Below are positions 25,679-34,700 of a stretch of 64,000 bases of DNA, in pieces. Within the stretch, counting starts at the first letter, position 1, and every line of letters starts with the position of its first letter. Location of the stretch: contig NZ_LMSM01000006.1 of NCBI RefSeq assembly GCF_001428125.1, positions 124,001 to 188,000 on the forward strand, given 5' to 3'. This stretch comes from Nocardioides sp. Soil774. Its GTDB lineage: Bacteria > Actinomycetota > Actinomycetes > Propionibacteriales > Nocardioidaceae. Position numbers and translations under genes: made by a program. Under the pieces are notes generated by a model. The model did not search any database. It was not told the DNA's origin and saw only the letters and a list, made by a program, of their open reading frames with translations.

Positions 25679-28096
25679 GTGCTCTCACCGTGCCTCGGAC
25701 GCGACGACGTCAGGCGCGCGCTCGACGAGGCACTCGAGGGGTCGCGCTGGGTGACCGTCGTCGGTCCGCCCGGCTGCGGGAAGACGCTCCTCGTGCGCCA
25801 CGCGGCGGCGGACAGCGACTGCGTCTGGGTCGACGCGCGGACCCTGCGCAGCCTCGACGAGCTCCTCCTCGCGGCGCTGGGCAGCCTCGACGCCGAGACC
25901 GCGCCGGGCGACTCGCTGCCCGGAGCGCTGACGCGCGCGATCGACGGCCGCGACCGGCTGCTGGTGCTCGACGGGCTCGACCTCGACGCCACGGCCGCCG
26001 GACCGGTGCTCCAGTCGATGCTGGAGGGCACCACGGACGCCCGCGTCGTGGTGACCGCCCACACCACGGCCGGCGAGGTCCACGAGTCCGTCGTACGCGT
26101 CGGGCCGCTGCCGGTGCCCCACGTGCGGGCGCCGCTGGAGGGCCCGGCCGTCGACCTGTTCCTGCAGCGCATCCGAGCCGCCGGCGGGCAGCAGGTCGAC
26201 CTCGTCAAGCAGGCCCACGAGGTCCACCGGCTCCTCAGCGCGACCGGCGGCCTCCCCCTGCTCATCGAGCAGGTGGCCGTCCAGTCGGCGCTGGTCGGGC
26301 TCAGCAACGCGATGTCCACCGTCAGCCTCGACCAGGCCGTCGACTCCGCGCACGACATGCTCGACGAGGCGAGCGCCACGGCGCTGCGCCGCATCGGCCT
26401 CCTCGACTTCCCGGTCGGCCTGGGCGTGCTGTCGCACGTCCTCGGCTCGTCCGCCCCCGAGGCCGCCGAGCTCGCGGGCAACCTGGTGCGCCGCAGCCTG
26501 CTCGAGGTGGACCCGCGCGGCCACTTCGACATGCTCTCCCCGATCCGGGGCCGGGCCCGCACCCTCGCGCGACCCGACGACGCGACCGCCGTGGAGGCAG
26601 GACTGCTCCGCTGGGCGCAGGGACTCGCCCCCGACCACGACAACTTCGGCGCGGCCGACGCCGAGTGGCTCGACGACCTGCCGGCGATGCGCCATGCCGT
26701 GCTGAGCGCCTGCGCCAGGCCGGAGACCCGTGCGGAGGGCTACTCCGTGGCCAACCGCATCTACTCCTCCCTCTACACCTCCATGCGCGCGCGGGACGCG
26801 GTCGAGATCCTCGAGGGGGCCCTCAGCAGTGGCGACGGTCCGCCCGAGCTCGGGGCGCAGGTGGCCCGGCGCGCCGGGATCGCGGCCTCGGAGATGCGCG
26901 GCTCCTACGACGGCCTCTGGCTGCTCGACCGGGCCGACGAGCACGCCTCGTCGGCTCCCCGGCCCGCGGAGCAGCTCGCCAAGACCGCCTCCATCCGCGC
27001 CGAGATGCACCTCGACGCAGGCGAGATGCAGCTCGCCGAGGCCGAGGCCAGGCGGGCGCTGGAGCTCGACCCCGACGGATCCATCTGCCGGCAGGCCACG
27101 CGGACCCTCGCCGACGTCTACGTCTCCCAGGGCCGCTTCGCGGAGGCCACCCAGGCGGTCGGCGACGCCATGCTGGGGCGTACGTCGCGCGACGAGCGCT
27201 GGATCGACCTCTCGGCCCGCACCCTCCTGGCGCGCATCGCGCTCGAGCAGGGCCGCATCGCCGAGGCGGTCGCCGCTGCGCGCGCCGTGGTGCGGGAGGC
27301 ACGTCAGCTCGCCGAGGACCGGGTCGGCCTGCTGGCCGAGACGCTGCTGCGCGGCATCGACCCGACGTGGGAGCCCACCGACGTGGCGCGCGAGACCCTG
27401 CCGTGGGCCGTACGCCTCCCGGTGCTCGCCCAGGACGGCCGCGACCTGCTGGTGCGCGGGGAGGTCCGCCAGGCGGCGGGGCTCGCCGCCGACGTCGTCG
27501 CCCTCGCCGACTCCGCCCGGCTGGGCCGTGACGGCGTCGAGGCACGCCTGCTGCTCGGGCGCGCCCTGGTGCGCCTCGGTGACCTCGACCAGGCCACCAC
27601 CACCTACCTCTCGGCGCTCGACAGCTGCCACACCATGCAGCTGCCGCTGCGGGCCGCCGACGTGCTCGACGGTCTCGCGGGCGTGGCCAGCGCCCACGAC
27701 CTCCCGGAGGCGCACCTGCTGGCCGCGGCGGCCTTCGCGCTGCGCACGCCCCGGCTCGCGGTCCGCTGGGGCTACTCCGCCGACTACGACGTCGTGCCCG
27801 CGCCGCGCGCGCCGGCCGAGTGGATCTCCGGCGACGACCTGTCCGCGGAGGCCGTCCCGCTCATCACCGCGGTCTTCACCCGGGGCACCCCGAGCGCACC
27901 GTCGGTGCTCGACGCGCTGACCCCCGCGGAGCGGCAGGTGGCCGACCGGGTCGCCCACGGCCTGACGAGCCGCCAGATCGCGGAGGAGCTCTTCGTCTCC
28001 CCCCGCACGGTCGACGCCCACCTGACCCACATCTACCGCAAGCTCGACATCAACACGCGCGCACGGCTGGCCGCGCTGGTGGTCGACAGCCGCTGA
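25679..28096 (+). CDS. large LuxR-family ATPase regulator (LAL-like)
   Basis: 805 residues from GTG 25679; an upstream ATG-less extension is possible but the -10 box supports this start. Residues about 1-250 form an AAA/STAND-type nucleotide-binding domain with Walker A GPPGCGKT (29-36) and the later LLVLDGLDLDA. The middle (about 400-720) is TPR-like helical repeats. The last 60 residues are a LuxR helix-turn-helix (LTPAERQVADRVAHGLTSRQIAEELF, then SPRTVDAHLTHIYRKL). These act as ATP-dependent activators. No operon partner is obvious, and the target genes are unknown. Confidence 0.9.
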   Translation: MLSPCLGRDDVRRALDEALEGSRWVTVVGPPGCGKTLLVRHAAADSDCVWVDARTLRSLDELLLAALGSLDAETAPGDSLPGALTRAIDGRDRLLVLDGLDLDATAAGPVLQSMLEGTTDARVVVTAHTTAGEVHESVVRVGPLPVPHVRAPLEGPAVDLFLQRIRAAGGQQVDLVKQAHEVHRLLSATGGLPLLIEQVAVQSALVGLSNAMSTVSLDQAVDSAHDMLDEASATALRRIGLLDFPVGLGVLSHVLGSSAPEAAELAGNLVRRSLLEVDPRGHFDMLSPIRGRARTLARPDDATAVEAGLLRWAQGLAPDHDNFGAADAEWLDDLPAMRHAVLSACARPETRAEGYSVANRIYSSLYTSMRARDAVEILEGALSSGDGPPELGAQVARRAGIAASEMRGSYDGLWLLDRADEHASSAPRPAEQLAKTASIRAEMHLDAGEMQLAEAEARRALELDPDGSICRQATRTLADVYVSQGRFAEATQAVGDAMLGRTSRDERWIDLSARTLLARIALEQGRIAEAVAAARAVVREARQLAEDRVGLLAETLLRGIDPTWEPTDVARETLPWAVRLPVLAQDGRDLLVRGEVRQAAGLAADVVALADSARLGRDGVEARLLLGRALVRLGDLDQATTTYLSALDSCHTMQLPLRAADVLDGLAGVASAHDLPEAHLLAAAAFALRTPRLAVRWGYSADYDVVPAPRAPAEWISGDDLSAEAVPLITAVFTRGTPSAPSVLDALTPAERQVADRVAHGLTSRQIAEELFVSPRTVDAHLTHIYRKLDINTRARLAALVVDSR

Positions 28097-28147
28097 CGCC
28101 CGGGTGGTGCGACGCCCGCTGTCGGTGGGTTGCGCGACGATGAGGGG

Positions 28148-28609
28148 ATGAGCCGAACGATCCAGGTGACCTTCGACGCCCACGACCCCGAGGCGCTCTC
28201 ACGCTTCTGGGCCGCTGCGATGGGCTACGTCAACCCGCCCCCGCCCGGGCGCGAGCTCGCACCGGGGCAGGACCCCTTCGAGGCGTGGCACGCCTTCCTC
28301 GCCGAGGTGGGGGTGCCGGAGTCGGAGTGGAACTCGGCCTCCGCCGCCCAGGACCCCGACGGAGACGGCCCGCGCCTGTTCTTCCAGCGGGTGCCCGAGG
28401 ACAAGCGCGCCAAGAACCGTGTGCACCTCGACCTGCGGGCTGCGCCCGGGCTCGAGGGCGAGGAGCGGATGGCCGCGCTCGAGGCGGAGTGCGAGCGACT
28501 CGTGGCCCTCGGTGCCACCCGCGTGGAGCGGCACGAGCCGGCCCCGCCGATGACCGGTGGGCACATCGTCATGACCGACCCCGAGGGCAACGAGTTCTGC
28601 CTCGATTGA
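28148..28609 (+). CDS. VOC-family glyoxalase-like protein
   Basis: 153 residues from ATG 28148 (a TTG 18 bp upstream is in frame but less likely, since GAGGGG immediately precedes this ATG). A glyoxalase/bleomycin-resistance fold of the PhnB-unlike group: VTFDAHDPEALSRFWAAAMGY, LFFQRVPEDKRAKNRVHLDL, MTDPEGNEFCL. This set of motifs is widespread in actinobacteria; the substrate is not known. A hydrolase gene follows 20 bp downstream. Confidence 0.85.
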   Translation: MSRTIQVTFDAHDPEALSRFWAAAMGYVNPPPPGRELAPGQDPFEAWHAFLAEVGVPESEWNSASAAQDPDGDGPRLFFQRVPEDKRAKNRVHLDLRAAPGLEGEERMAALEAECERLVALGATRVERHEPAPPMTGGHIVMTDPEGNEFCLD

Positions 28610-28629
28610 CCAGTGCTACAACACGTGTC

Positions 28630-29505
28630 ATGGACACACCCGTGAGCGAGCACTTCGACGTCGACGGCGGCCGCATCCACGCCCTTGCCTGGGGCTCGGG
28701 CCCCCGGGTGGCAGCCGCGCTGCACGGCATCACCGCCAACGCCATGTCGTGGGCCGCGGTCGCGCGCCACCTCCCGGACGACTGGAGGCTGGTCGCGCTC
28801 GACATGCGCGGTCGCGGGCACTCCCGCGACCTCCCGGGGCCCTTCGGCATCGACGACCTCGCGCGCGACGCCCGCGACGTCGTGACGGCGACGGGGGCGG
28901 AGGTGCTGGCCGGTCACTCGTTGGGCGCCTACGTCGCCGTCGGGGTCGACCACATGTTCCCCGACACCGTCGGCCGCCTCCTCCTCGTGGACGGCGGCCT
29001 CGCGCTCCCCACACCGCCCGGCGTGGACGCCGACGTGGTGCTCGACGCCGTGGTGGGCCCGATGCTCGAGCGGTTGCGGGCGACCTACGCCGACGACGAC
29101 GCCTACGTCGACTTCTTCCGCGCGCACCCGGCCATGGGGCCCTACTGGTCGGACGACTTCGACGCCTACGCCCGCTACGACGCCATCTCCACCCCGGACG
29201 GCGTGCGGGCTCGCGCCCACGAGGACGCCGTACGGACCTCCGGACGCGAGCTGGTCCTGCGCTCGGACGAGATCGCTGCAGCCGTGGCGTCGCTGTCGGT
29301 CGCGACCGACCTCCTGGTGGCCCCGCGGGGCATGCTCGACCAACCCGGCGGCATGCTCCCGGAGGAGACGGTGGACGCCGCTGCGGCTGCGTCCCCGCGG
29401 CTGACGGTCACCCGGGTGGCCGACGCCAACCACTACACGGTGCTGGTCGGGGACGACGCGGCACGCCAGGTGGCTGCCGCGCTGGTCGGTCAGCGGCTGC
29501 TGTAG
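28630..29505 (+). CDS. alpha/beta-hydrolase
   Basis: 291 residues. Catalytic features: oxyanion loop VAAALHGITANAMSW, DMRGRGHSRD, nucleophile elbow GHSLGAY with Ser, and the C-terminal His in DANHYTVL. It resembles C-C bond hydrolases or esterases of the fold. TACAAC, 7 nt before the ATG, is a weak -10 candidate. The gene follows the VOC protein gene and overlaps the convergent dehydrogenase gene by 16 bp. Substrate unknown. Confidence 0.85.
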   Translation: MDTPVSEHFDVDGGRIHALAWGSGPRVAAALHGITANAMSWAAVARHLPDDWRLVALDMRGRGHSRDLPGPFGIDDLARDARDVVTATGAEVLAGHSLGAYVAVGVDHMFPDTVGRLLLVDGGLALPTPPGVDADVVLDAVVGPMLERLRATYADDDAYVDFFRAHPAMGPYWSDDFDAYARYDAISTPDGVRARAHEDAVRTSGRELVLRSDEIAAAVASLSVATDLLVAPRGMLDQPGGMLPEETVDAAAAASPRLTVTRVADANHYTVLVGDDAARQVAAALVGQRLL

Positions 29506-31283
29506 TCGCGGAACCCGCGGCCGGCCTTGCGACCGAGGTAGCCCGCGGTCACCAGGTGCTCGAGCAGCGGCGCGGGCGAGAAGCCCGGCTCGCGGAACTC
29601 GAGGTAGAGCTCCTTCTGGATCGCCAGCGAGACGTCGTTGCCGACCACGTCGAGGAGCTCGAACGGGCCCATCGGCAGGGCACAGCCCTGCTTCATCGCG
29701 GTGTCGATGTCGTCGGCCGTCGCGTAGTGCGCCTCGAGCATCTTCACCGCGTCGTTGAGGTAGGGGAAGAGCAGCGCGTTCACGATGAAGCCCGCGCGGT
29801 CCCCGCACTTCACCGCGACCTTGCCGACCTCGTCGCACAGCGCCAGCACGGACTCGGTGACCGCCTCGTCGGTCGCGACGGTGGAGACGACCTCGACCAG
29901 CTTCATGATCGCCGCCGGGTTGAAGAAGTGCATGCCGATGACGTCCTGCGGACGCTTGGTCACCTTGGCCATCGAGATGATCGGCAGCGAGGAGGTCGTG
30001 GTCGCCAGGATCGCGCCGGGCTTGCAGATCTCGTCGAGGTTCTCGAACAGCGTGGTCTTGATGGCCAGGTCCTCCGCGATCGCCTCCACGACGATGTCGA
30101 CGTCCTTGAGGTCGTCGAGCGAGGTGGTGCCGCGGACCCGGCCGAGCACCTCGCCCTTCTGCTCCTCGGTGGCCCGTCCGCGCTGGATCTGCTTGTCGAA
30201 GTTCTTGGTGATGGTCGCGACGACGCCGTCAACCTTGTCCTGCCCGCGGCCGGTGAAGAGCACGTCGTAGCCGGCCTTGGCGAAGACCTCGACGATGCCG
30301 GACGCCATCGTGCCGGTGCCCACGACGCCGACGAGCTTGATGTCGTGGCGCAGCTGGGGCTTGTCGTCGGCGCTGGGGGTCTGCGGGTCGGCGACGACGA
30401 CGGGCGAGTCGGGCGCCTCGTAGGTGTAGAAGCCGCGTCCCGACTTGCGTCCGAGGAGCCCGGCGGTGACGTACTGCTTGAGGATCGGCGCCGGTGCGTG
30501 CAGCCGGTCGCGCCCCTGCTTGTACATCGTGTCGAGGATCTCGTAGGCGGTGTCGAGGCCGATCAGGTCCAGCAGCGCCAGCGGACCCATCGGGTAGCCG
30601 CAGCCGAAGCGCATGGCGGCGTCGATGTCCTCGCGGGAGGCGTACTTGCCCTCGTACATCGAGACGGCGTGGTTGAGGTAGCCGAAGAGGAGCGTGTTGG
30701 CGATGAAGCCGGCCTTGTCGCCGCACACGACGGGGTTCTTCCCGAGGCTGCGCAGCAGCTCCTGCACGTCGGCGAGCACGTCGGGCTCGGTGACGACCGT
30801 GCGGATGATCTCGACCAGGTTCTGCACCGGGGCGGGGTTGAAGAAGTGGACGCCGACCACGCGACCGGGCTTGGAGTTGGCCGTGGAGATCTCGGTGACG
30901 CTGAGCGAGGAGGTGTTGGTGGCCAGCACAGCATCGGGGCGGACGATGTCGTCCAGGGTCCGGAAGATCGACTTCTTGACCTCCAGCGACTCCACGACCG
31001 CCTCGACGACGAGGTCGGCGACCGCGAGGTCGCTCATCTGCGTGGTGAGCGTGATCCGGCCGAGCAGCTCGTCGGCCTGTGCCTGGGTCATCTTCTCGCG
31101 CTTGACCGCGCGGCCCGTCGAGTGCTCGAGGTGCTCGCGACCGCGCTGCACACCCGCGTCGTTCTGCTCCACGCCGATCACGGTGTAGCCGTTGCGGGCG
31201 AACACCTCGGCGATGCCGGCGCCCATCGTGCCGAGGCCGATCACGCCGACGGTCGAGAACTCGCGGGTAGCGGTGTCAGTCAT
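29490..31283 (-). CDS. duplicated 3-hydroxyacyl-CoA dehydrogenase
   Basis: 597 residues containing two complete FadB2-like units in tandem. Unit 1 (about 10-290) has NAD motif GLGTMG and catalytic [15 protein letters not shown]. Unit 2 (about 315-595) has GTGTMASG and [15 protein letters not shown]. Each also carries the C-terminal 3HCDH domain ([26 protein letters not shown]) and ends RKSGRGFY or RKAGRGFR. It oxidises or reduces 3-hydroxybutyryl-CoA with NAD(H), consistent with the ethylmalonyl-CoA route or beta-oxidation. Single-unit enzymes normally act as dimers, so the fusion may fold as an internal pseudo-dimer. Confidence 0.92.
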   Translation of the reverse strand: MTDTATREFSTVGVIGLGTMGAGIAEVFARNGYTVIGVEQNDAGVQRGREHLEHSTGRAVKREKMTQAQADELLGRITLTTQMSDLAVADLVVEAVVESLEVKKSIFRTLDDIVRPDAVLATNTSSLSVTEISTANSKPGRVVGVHFFNPAPVQNLVEIIRTVVTEPDVLADVQELLRSLGKNPVVCGDKAGFIANTLLFGYLNHAVSMYEGKYASREDIDAAMRFGCGYPMGPLALLDLIGLDTAYEILDTMYKQGRDRLHAPAPILKQYVTAGLLGRKSGRGFYTYEAPDSPVVVADPQTPSADDKPQLRHDIKLVGVVGTGTMASGIVEVFAKAGYDVLFTGRGQDKVDGVVATITKNFDKQIQRGRATEEQKGEVLGRVRGTTSLDDLKDVDIVVEAIAEDLAIKTTLFENLDEICKPGAILATTTSSLPIISMAKVTKRPQDVIGMHFFNPAAIMKLVEVVSTVATDEAVTESVLALCDEVGKVAVKCGDRAGFIVNALLFPYLNDAVKMLEAHYATADDIDTAMKQGCALPMGPFELLDVVGNDVSLAIQKELYLEFREPGFSPAPLLEHLVTAGYLGRKAGRGFRDYSSR

Positions 31284-31329
31284 GCCCGCATGCTCCCACG
31301 TCGTGGCGCCCCTCCGGGTGTGGGAACCG

Positions 31330-32304
31330 TCACGCTCCCGCAGGGGCGGAGGGGCGTACGACGACCACCTCGTCGCCGGGTCGCACCTGGCCTGGACGCA
31401 CCACCTTGGCGCACAACCCGCGCAGCCTCCGCGGCTTGCCCACGGGCCCGTTGACGAACGCCAACGCGTCCTTGCCGAAGCGCGCGATGAACTTGCCGCA
31501 GCCGTTGTGCGGCTGGTCGGTCACCACCACGACCGCGCCGTCGGGGCCGCCGATGTGGAGCTCGGTCCAGGCGGGCAGGTGGTCGTGGGACAGGTCGAGG
31601 TCGAGCAGCATCTGGTCACCGGCCAGCGGCTCACGCTCGGGATCCTGGGCGAGGAACTCGACGAGGCGGTGGCTCATGATGTTGAGCTGCATGTCGGGGT
31701 GCGCCGAGCCGTCCGGCGTACGACGACTGCCGCGCGCGGCCCACGAGTCCCCCACCAGGCCCTCGTCGAGGTCGAGGTGTCCGACCTCGAGGACCTCGCG
31801 GTGCCCCGGCGACGGCCGCCTGACGACCGCGCGCAGCGTGCCGACCTCGCGGGGCGCGGCGTCGAGCGACGGGAGGAAGGCAGCGAGGTCCTCGGTGGTG
31901 CGGTGGCGGCGCAGCACGCGTCGCTGCAGGACCCTGCCCGCGTCGTCGCGCATCGCGGCCAGCGGCCCCGGGAGCGGCTCGTCGGCCGGGATGTCGGTGA
32001 AGCCGAGCGCGGCGTGGGCCCGCGCCTCGGCGCCGGCGTAGGGGTGCGCGGTGACCTGCCCGTGGCCCTTGGCCGCGAGGCGCTCGCAGGCCGCGTCCAC
32101 CAAGGCCCGGGCGATGCTGCCGTCGAGGTCCACGCCCGCGTGCAGCCGCGCGAGGTGGGCGTGCCCGTCGAGCAGGTCGATGCGGACGTGTCCGAGGGCG
32201 GGGTCGCCGGCCACCATCGTGAGGCCGGGGCCGTGGGCCTCGTCCTCGATGCCGAGGTGCACCAGGTCGCGCTGTCGCGCGGGGCGTACTGCGTGGTCGG
32301 TCAC
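31330..32304 (-). CDS. GNAT-like - MOSC domain fusion protein
   Basis: 324 residues from GTG 32304, placed 6 nt behind a minus-strand TACAGT box. Residues about 1-125 look like a GNAT acetyltransferase ([16 protein letters not shown], then [10 protein letters not shown]), preceded by a weak acceptor region. Residues about 150-320 form a MOSC domain ([49 protein letters not shown]). MOSC proteins handle molybdenum cofactor-bound sulfur, with a conserved Cys that is present. The pair of activities is unusual. Divergent from nucS with a 24-bp gap. Confidence 0.78.
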   Translation of the reverse strand: MTDHAVRPARQRDLVHLGIEDEAHGPGLTMVAGDPALGHVRIDLLDGHAHLARLHAGVDLDGSIARALVDAACERLAAKGHGQVTAHPYAGAEARAHAALGFTDIPADEPLPGPLAAMRDDAGRVLQRRVLRRHRTTEDLAAFLPSLDAAPREVGTLRAVVRRPSPGHREVLEVGHLDLDEGLVGDSWAARGSRRTPDGSAHPDMQLNIMSHRLVEFLAQDPEREPLAGDQMLLDLDLSHDHLPAWTELHIGGPDGAVVVVTDQPHNGCGKFIARFGKDALAFVNGPVGKPRRLRGLCAKVVRPGQVRPGDEVVVVRPSAPAGA

Positions 32305-32310
32305 GGGGTC

Positions 32311-32320
32311 ACTGTAGATT
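32311..32320. promoter_or_regulatory. overlapping divergent -10 boxes, both leaderless
   Basis: The 10-mer ACTGTAGATT carries TAGATT (32315-32320) for nucS on the plus strand, 8 nt before GTG 32329, and TACAGT on the minus strand (32316-32311), 6 nt before GTG 32304. The two boxes share the central TA. The entire intergenic space is 24 bp, so both genes would share one polymerase-binding footprint. Confidence 0.6.
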
Positions 32321-32328
32321 CGCCCGTC

Positions 32329-33015
32329 GTGAGGATCGTCGTCGCACGCTGCCAGGTGGACTACGCGGGACGGCTCTCGGCCCACCTGCCGCTCGCCACG
32401 CGAGTCCTGATGCTCAAGTCGGACGGGTCGGTGCTGATCCACTCCGACGGCGGGTCCTACAAGCCGCTCAACTGGATGTCGCCGCCCTGCACGGTGCGCG
32501 AGGGCACCTCGGAGGACGGGCGTCCCGAGTGGCTGGTCACGGCCACCAAGACCGATGACACCCTGCGGATCCTCATCGACGAGGTCCTCCACGACACCTC
32601 GCACGACCTCGGCGTCGACCCCGGGCTGCAGAAGGACGGAGTGGAGAAGCACCTCCAGGAGCTCCTCGCCGAGCACCCGGCCACCCTGGCCGAGGGCCTC
32701 ACCCTCGTGCGTCGCGAGTTCATGACGGCCATCGGCCCGGTCGACCTGATGTGCCGCGACGCCGACGGCCTGTCGGTGGCGGTGGAGATCAAGCGGCGCG
32801 GCGAGATCGACGGCGTCGAGCAGCTCACCCGCTACCTCGAGCTGCTCAACCGCGACCCGATGCTCACCACCAGGGGTCCGGTCCGCGGCATCTACGCCGC
32901 GCAGGAGATCAAGCCGCAGGCCCGCGTGCTCGCCACCGACCGCGGCATCACCTGCGCCCTCGTCGACTACGACGCGCTGCGCGGCATGGACGACGCGGAG
33001 CACCGCCTCTTCTAG
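32329..33015 (+). CDS. nucS: NucS/EndoMS mismatch-specific endonuclease
   Basis: 228 residues from GTG 32329. N-terminal dimer domain (about 1-90), then a PD-(D/E)XK nuclease with the motif residues in [19 protein letters not shown], and a following Gln/Arg helix ([10 protein letters not shown]). NucS cuts both strands at mispaired bases and substitutes for MutS/MutL in actinobacteria. Its presence suggests this lineage uses non-canonical mismatch repair. A short 3'-5' exonuclease gene lies convergent with a 4-bp overlap. Confidence 0.94.
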   Translation: MRIVVARCQVDYAGRLSAHLPLATRVLMLKSDGSVLIHSDGGSYKPLNWMSPPCTVREGTSEDGRPEWLVTATKTDDTLRILIDEVLHDTSHDLGVDPGLQKDGVEKHLQELLAEHPATLAEGLTLVRREFMTAIGPVDLMCRDADGLSVAVEIKRRGEIDGVEQLTRYLELLNRDPMLTTRGPVRGIYAAQEIKPQARVLATDRGITCALVDYDALRGMDDAEHRLF

Positions 33016-33626
33016 GACCCGGCGCGCTCGCGCGAGCGGCGCAGCACCTCGACGAGCAGGTTCGCGTAGCCGCGCGCGTCGTCGATGGCGCGGTGGGTGT
33101 GGGGCACGTCGCCGAACCACTCCCGCGGCAGGTCGTGCACGGAGAACGTCGCCGGGTCGCCCCCGACCAGCCCGCACGCCAGGCTCTTGAGGCACAGCCC
33201 GGCGCCGTGGAAGAGCCGGTCGTCGACGTAGAGGCCCTCGCAGAGGGCGTACGACGTGAAGCGGCGCAGGTAGTGGTCGACGTAGGTGCCGTCGAAGCCC
33301 AGCGGAGAGGCGACGAGCTCGCGCTCCTGGCCCAGGCTCTTGACCCACGCGACGAAGTCGGCCATCACCTCCGGCACCGGGCGCGGGTCGGTCGTGGCGG
33401 CCGCGAGCACCTCGGGCGGCTGGCTGGCGAACCACGCCCACACCTGCGGGTCGGGCTGCGCACCGGGCAGGCCGGCGAGCACCGCCTCGAACTCCCCCAC
33501 CTGCTCGCCGGTCGCGGTCACCGCGACGGAGGCCAGGGAGAGCATCGAGTTGGCGCCGGGGACGAACCCGTCGACCTCGATGTCGGTGACGACGTAGACC
33601 CGCTCGGACCTGCTCGACCCTGTCAT
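33012..33626 (-). CDS. DEDDh 3'-5' exonuclease (DnaQ-fold)
   Basis: 204 residues from ATG 33626. The active site is readable: TDIEVDG (Asp-Glu of ExoI motif), a middle Asp in [13 protein letters not shown], and the DEDDh His-Asp in [13 protein letters not shown]. These coordinate two metals for 3'-5' hydrolysis of DNA or RNA. It resembles the small exoribonuclease-like DnaQ-fold proteins of actinobacteria. Convergent with nucS (stop codons overlap) and divergent from the DUF952 gene across 17 bp. Which nucleic acid it degrades is open. Confidence 0.85.
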   Translation of the reverse strand: MTGSSRSERVYVVTDIEVDGFVPGANSMLSLASVAVTATGEQVGEFEAVLAGLPGAQPDPQVWAWFASQPPEVLAAATTDPRPVPEVMADFVAWVKSLGQERELVASPLGFDGTYVDHYLRRFTSYALCEGLYVDDRLFHGAGLCLKSLACGLVGGDPATFSVHDLPREWFGDVPHTHRAIDDARGYANLLVEVLRRSRERAGS

Positions 33627-33631
33627 GGCGT

Positions 33632-33637
33632 TACCCT
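33632..33637 (+). promoter_or_regulatory. -10 box TACCCT, leaderless start
   Basis: TACCCT, 6 nt, then GTG 33644 of the DUF952 gene, inside a 17-bp divergent gap. Confidence 0.5.
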
Positions 33638-33643
33638 CGCACG

Positions 33644-34096
33644 GTGACCTCGTCGCCCTCCGAGCGCATCTTCCACATCGCCACCGAGTCCGACTGGCGG
33701 CGCACCCTGGAGACCGGCACCTACACCACCTCGACGATGGGCCGCTCGCTGGCGGACGAGGGCTTCATCCACGCCAGTCGCCGCGACCAGGTGGCGGGCG
33801 TCTTCGAGCGCTACTACCGCGGTCTCGGTGAGCGCCTGGTGCTGCTGACCGTCGACCCGGCGCGGCTCACCGACGCCGAGGTCGTCGTCGAGCCGGTCGG
33901 CGACGACACCTATCCCCACGTCTACGGCCCGATCAACCGCAGTGCGGTCGTCGACGCCGCGCCGCTGGACCGCCGCGGACGCAGCGAGACGATGATGTCG
34001 CTGTGGGTCAAGGGCATGGCCGCACGCATGGGGATCGCGCTGGCCGTGATGGCGGTGGTCGCCGTCGTGGTCGTGGTGGCCCAGCAGCTCAGCTGA
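33644..34096 (+). CDS. DUF952 protein with C-terminal membrane anchor
   Basis: 150 residues. Residues about 6-110 match DUF952, a small alpha/beta domain (IFHIATESDWRRT, DEGFIHASRRDQVAGVFERYY, YPHVYGPINRSAVV). The last 30 residues contain a single strong membrane helix (about 126-148, VMAVVAVVVVVAQQLS) after a basic stretch, so the domain would sit on the cytoplasmic side. Family function is not established. The anchor is not part of the usual domain and is noted separately. The end overlaps the convergent phosphatase gene by 8 bp. Confidence 0.78.
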   Translation: MTSSPSERIFHIATESDWRRTLETGTYTTSTMGRSLADEGFIHASRRDQVAGVFERYYRGLGERLVLLTVDPARLTDAEVVVEPVGDDTYPHVYGPINRSAVVDAAPLDRRGRSETMMSLWVKGMAARMGIALAVMAVVAVVVVVAQQLS

Positions 34097-34700
34097 GCGC
34101 GCGTCCCGCCCACGAGCGGGCGACCCAGCCGTCGGCGTCGCCCTCGAGCGCGACCACGTCGCCGTTGGCGAGCGGCAGGTCGCGGGAGTGGCTCAGCGCG
34201 AGGTTGCGCGCCAGTGCCGACAGCGCCATGCACATCACTCCCCCGTGGCTGATCACGAGCACGGACTCCCCGCGGTGGGCGTCGGCGATCTCGTCGAGGA
34301 CCGCCGCGTAGCGCCCGGCGACCTCCTCCCCGCTCTCGCCGCCGGGGATGCGCGCGGACAGGTCACCGCCGAGCCAGGCGGCGAAGGTCTCCGCGAACGG
34401 ATCGGGCTCGCCCGTCGTGCCGGCGGCGTGGCCGACGCCGAACTCCCGCAGCCCCTCGCGCACGACGACGTCGACGCCGAGCACGCCTGCCGCGATCTCG
34501 GCCGTCTGCACGGCGCGCGCCAGGTCGCTCGACCACACCCGGGCGACGCGCTCGGGGGCGATGCGATCGGCAAGGTGTCGCGCCTGCAGCCGCCCGGTCG
34601 GGCTCAACCATCCCCCGGCGTCGCTCAGCAGCTCGCTCTCGTAGACGGCCTCGCCGTGGCGGGCGACGAACACCCGCGCGGCGCACTGGAGGTCACTCAT
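34089..34700 (-). CDS. histidine phosphatase (phosphoglycerate mutase-like)
   Basis: 203 residues from ATG 34700, overlapping the upstream oxidase stop by 8 bp, so translation is probably coupled. Catalytic pieces: VARHGEAVYES (nucleophilic His), RVWSSDLARAVQTAEI (basic pocket), the proton donor in LREFGVG, and VLVISHGGVMCMAL (second His). The family includes phosphatases acting on phosphosugars, cobalamin intermediates or small metabolites; the size fits broad-specificity members. The paired oxidase does not reveal the substrate. Confidence 0.88.
   Translation of the reverse strand: MSDLQCAARVFVARHGEAVYESELLSDAGGWLSPTGRLQARHLADRIAPERVARVWSSDLARAVQTAEIAAGVLGVDVVVREGLREFGVGHAAGTTGEPDPFAETFAAWLGGDLSARIPGGESGEEVAGRYAAVLDEIADAHRGESVLVISHGGVMCMALSALARNLALSHSRDLPLANGDVVALEGDADGWVARSWAGRALS

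Noticed and set aside
25685..28183. Long minus-strand open frame opposite the LuxR gene
   Set aside because: Composition is that of a GC-driven shadow (His, Gly, Arg, Val rich with no domains), and the plus strand encodes recognisable ATPase and HTH domains.
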